Shown here: positions 63,340 to 64,000 of the stretch, in pieces
Layout: each line of letters starts with the position of its first letter
How positions within the stretch are numbered: the stretch's first letter is position 1
Source: Opitutus sp. GAS368
Lineage (GTDB): Bacteria > Verrucomicrobiota > Verrucomicrobiia > Opitutales > Opitutaceae
DNA length: 64,000 nt
Direction: 5' to 3'
Assembly: GCA_945903545.1 (NCBI GenBank)
Contig: CAMDOO010000004.1
Span: 1-64,000 of the forward strand
The notes under the pieces: model-generated
The model's input: only the letters and a program-made list of their open reading frames with translations
Told to the model about the DNA's origin: nothing
Database searches by the model: none
Position numbers and translations under genes: made by a program

Positions 63340-64000
63340 ACGGCAACGAACTTCCCCTCGAGCAGCATCTGCTCACGGACCGCAGCATCGCGATCAAGCT
63401 GGTGGGCGTCGGCGGCGCCGGTTCCAACGCGGTTGACCGGCTGAAGATGGAGAACCTCGAGCGCCTGCAGCTCGCGGTCATCAACACTGACCACCAAGCG
63501 CTTTCCTCCTCGCCCGTGCAGGACAAGGTCCTGATCGGGGCCGGCCTCACCCGCGGGCTCGGAGCCGGCGGCGACCCCGAGGTCGGCCGCGAGGCCGCCG
63601 AGGCCGACCGCGCGAAGATCACGGCGATCGTGAAGGACTGCGACCTGGTCTTCCTCCTCGCCGGCATGGGCGGCGGCACCGGCAGCGGCGCGGCCCCGGT
63701 CGTGGCGGAACTCGCCGCCGAGCAGGGCGCGCTCGTCATCGCCTTTGTCACGATGCCTTTCAGCTTTGAGGGCGGCCGCCGTCTCAAGCAGGCGGAGGAA
63801 AGCCTCCTCGCCCTCCGGCGCTGCTGCGACGCGGTGATCCCGCTGCCCAACGACGTGCTGCTGCAGGAGTCGGCCGAGCAGGAGACCGTGCTCGATTCGT
63901 TCGCCCGGGCGGACGACTGGATGGCCCGCGGTGTGAAATCGATCTGGGCGATGCTCTTTCGCACCGGTCTGATCAACCTCGACTTTGCGACCCTCCGTCA
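63336..64000 (+). CDS. ftsZ: Cell division protein FtsZ, 5' part only
   Basis: The frame starts at ATG 63336, overlapping ftsA by 4 nt, and runs off the window after 221 codons, so the gene is truncated by the window edge and not by mutation. The N-terminal GTPase domain is clear: IAIKLVGVGGAGSNAVDRL, NTDHQALSSS, the tubulin signature LLAGMGGGTGSGAAPVVAEL near residues 107-126, and VTMPFSFEGGRR. FtsZ polymerises at midcell and recruits the divisome. Confidence 0.96.
   Translation, partial: MNGNELPLEQHLLTDRSIAIKLVGVGGAGSNAVDRLKMENLERLQLAVINTDHQALSSSPVQDKVLIGAGLTRGLGAGGDPEVGREAAEADRAKITAIVKDCDLVFLLAGMGGGTGSGAAPVVAELAAEQGALVIAFVTMPFSFEGGRRLKQAEESLLALRRCCDAVIPLPNDVLLQESAEQETVLDSFARADDWMARGVKSIWAMLFRTGLINLDFATLR

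Overview
The window looks like a piece of a high-GC chromosome from a Verrucomicrobia/Opitutaceae-like (PVC) bacterium. The grounds are a long dcw division/cell-wall cluster with a MurC-MurB fusion, a PVC-type multidomain exported dehydrogenase, exported redox proteins with Gly/Arg-rich linkers, and DNPR-type (meso-diaminopimelate) MurE. Taxonomy is inferred from gene content only.

Region 1 (1-25.7 kb) is accessory in character. It starts with a RadC-like JAB protein, a tyrosine integrase and an excisionase-like HTH protein. A molybdenum-hydroxylase module follows: an AraC-type regulator, an aldo/keto reductase, an isoquinoline-1-oxidoreductase-type pair (iorA1-iorB1), a Tat-exported flavodoxin, a pterin-carbinolamine dehydratase, a secreted alpha/beta hydrolase, a cytochrome c-PQQ dehydrogenase, an orphan iorB2, a second pair (iorA2-iorB3), the maturation factor xdhC, the molybdopterin genes moaD-moaE-moaA, and tatA. 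Next come two decayed fragments (aldo/keto reductase and flavodoxin), a TonB-dependent receptor, and an ECF sigma operon with a small membrane protein and a CpxP-like periplasmic protein. The region ends at a 25-nt tRNA-Gly 3'-end fragment followed by a terminator, which could be the displaced end of an integrated island. Enzyme, cofactor synthesis, maturation and export thus sit side by side.

Region 2 (25.8-45 kb) is a backbone-like mix: a left-handed beta-helix transferase, trpS, a methyltransferase, pyruvate carboxylase, a membrane spermidine-synthase-like fusion, a PEBP protein, a VapBC pair, an MFS transporter, the PVC-type four-module dehydrogenase, DoxX, a deletion scar joining pirin and LysR remnants, and a dicarboxylate symporter. 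Its intergenic spaces hold GTAG-headed REP-like hairpins and other inverted repeats that I do not see in region 1 or region 3.

Region 3 (45.1-64 kb) is the dcw cluster, all on the + strand: mraZ (with a 10-bp periodic TGGG operator), rsmH, ftsL-like, ftsI, murE, murF, mraY, murD, a triple-LysM lipoprotein, ftsW, murG, murC-murB, ddl, ftsQ, ftsA, and the 5' part of ftsZ running off the window. Many neighbours overlap by 4-7 nt, which indicates translational coupling.
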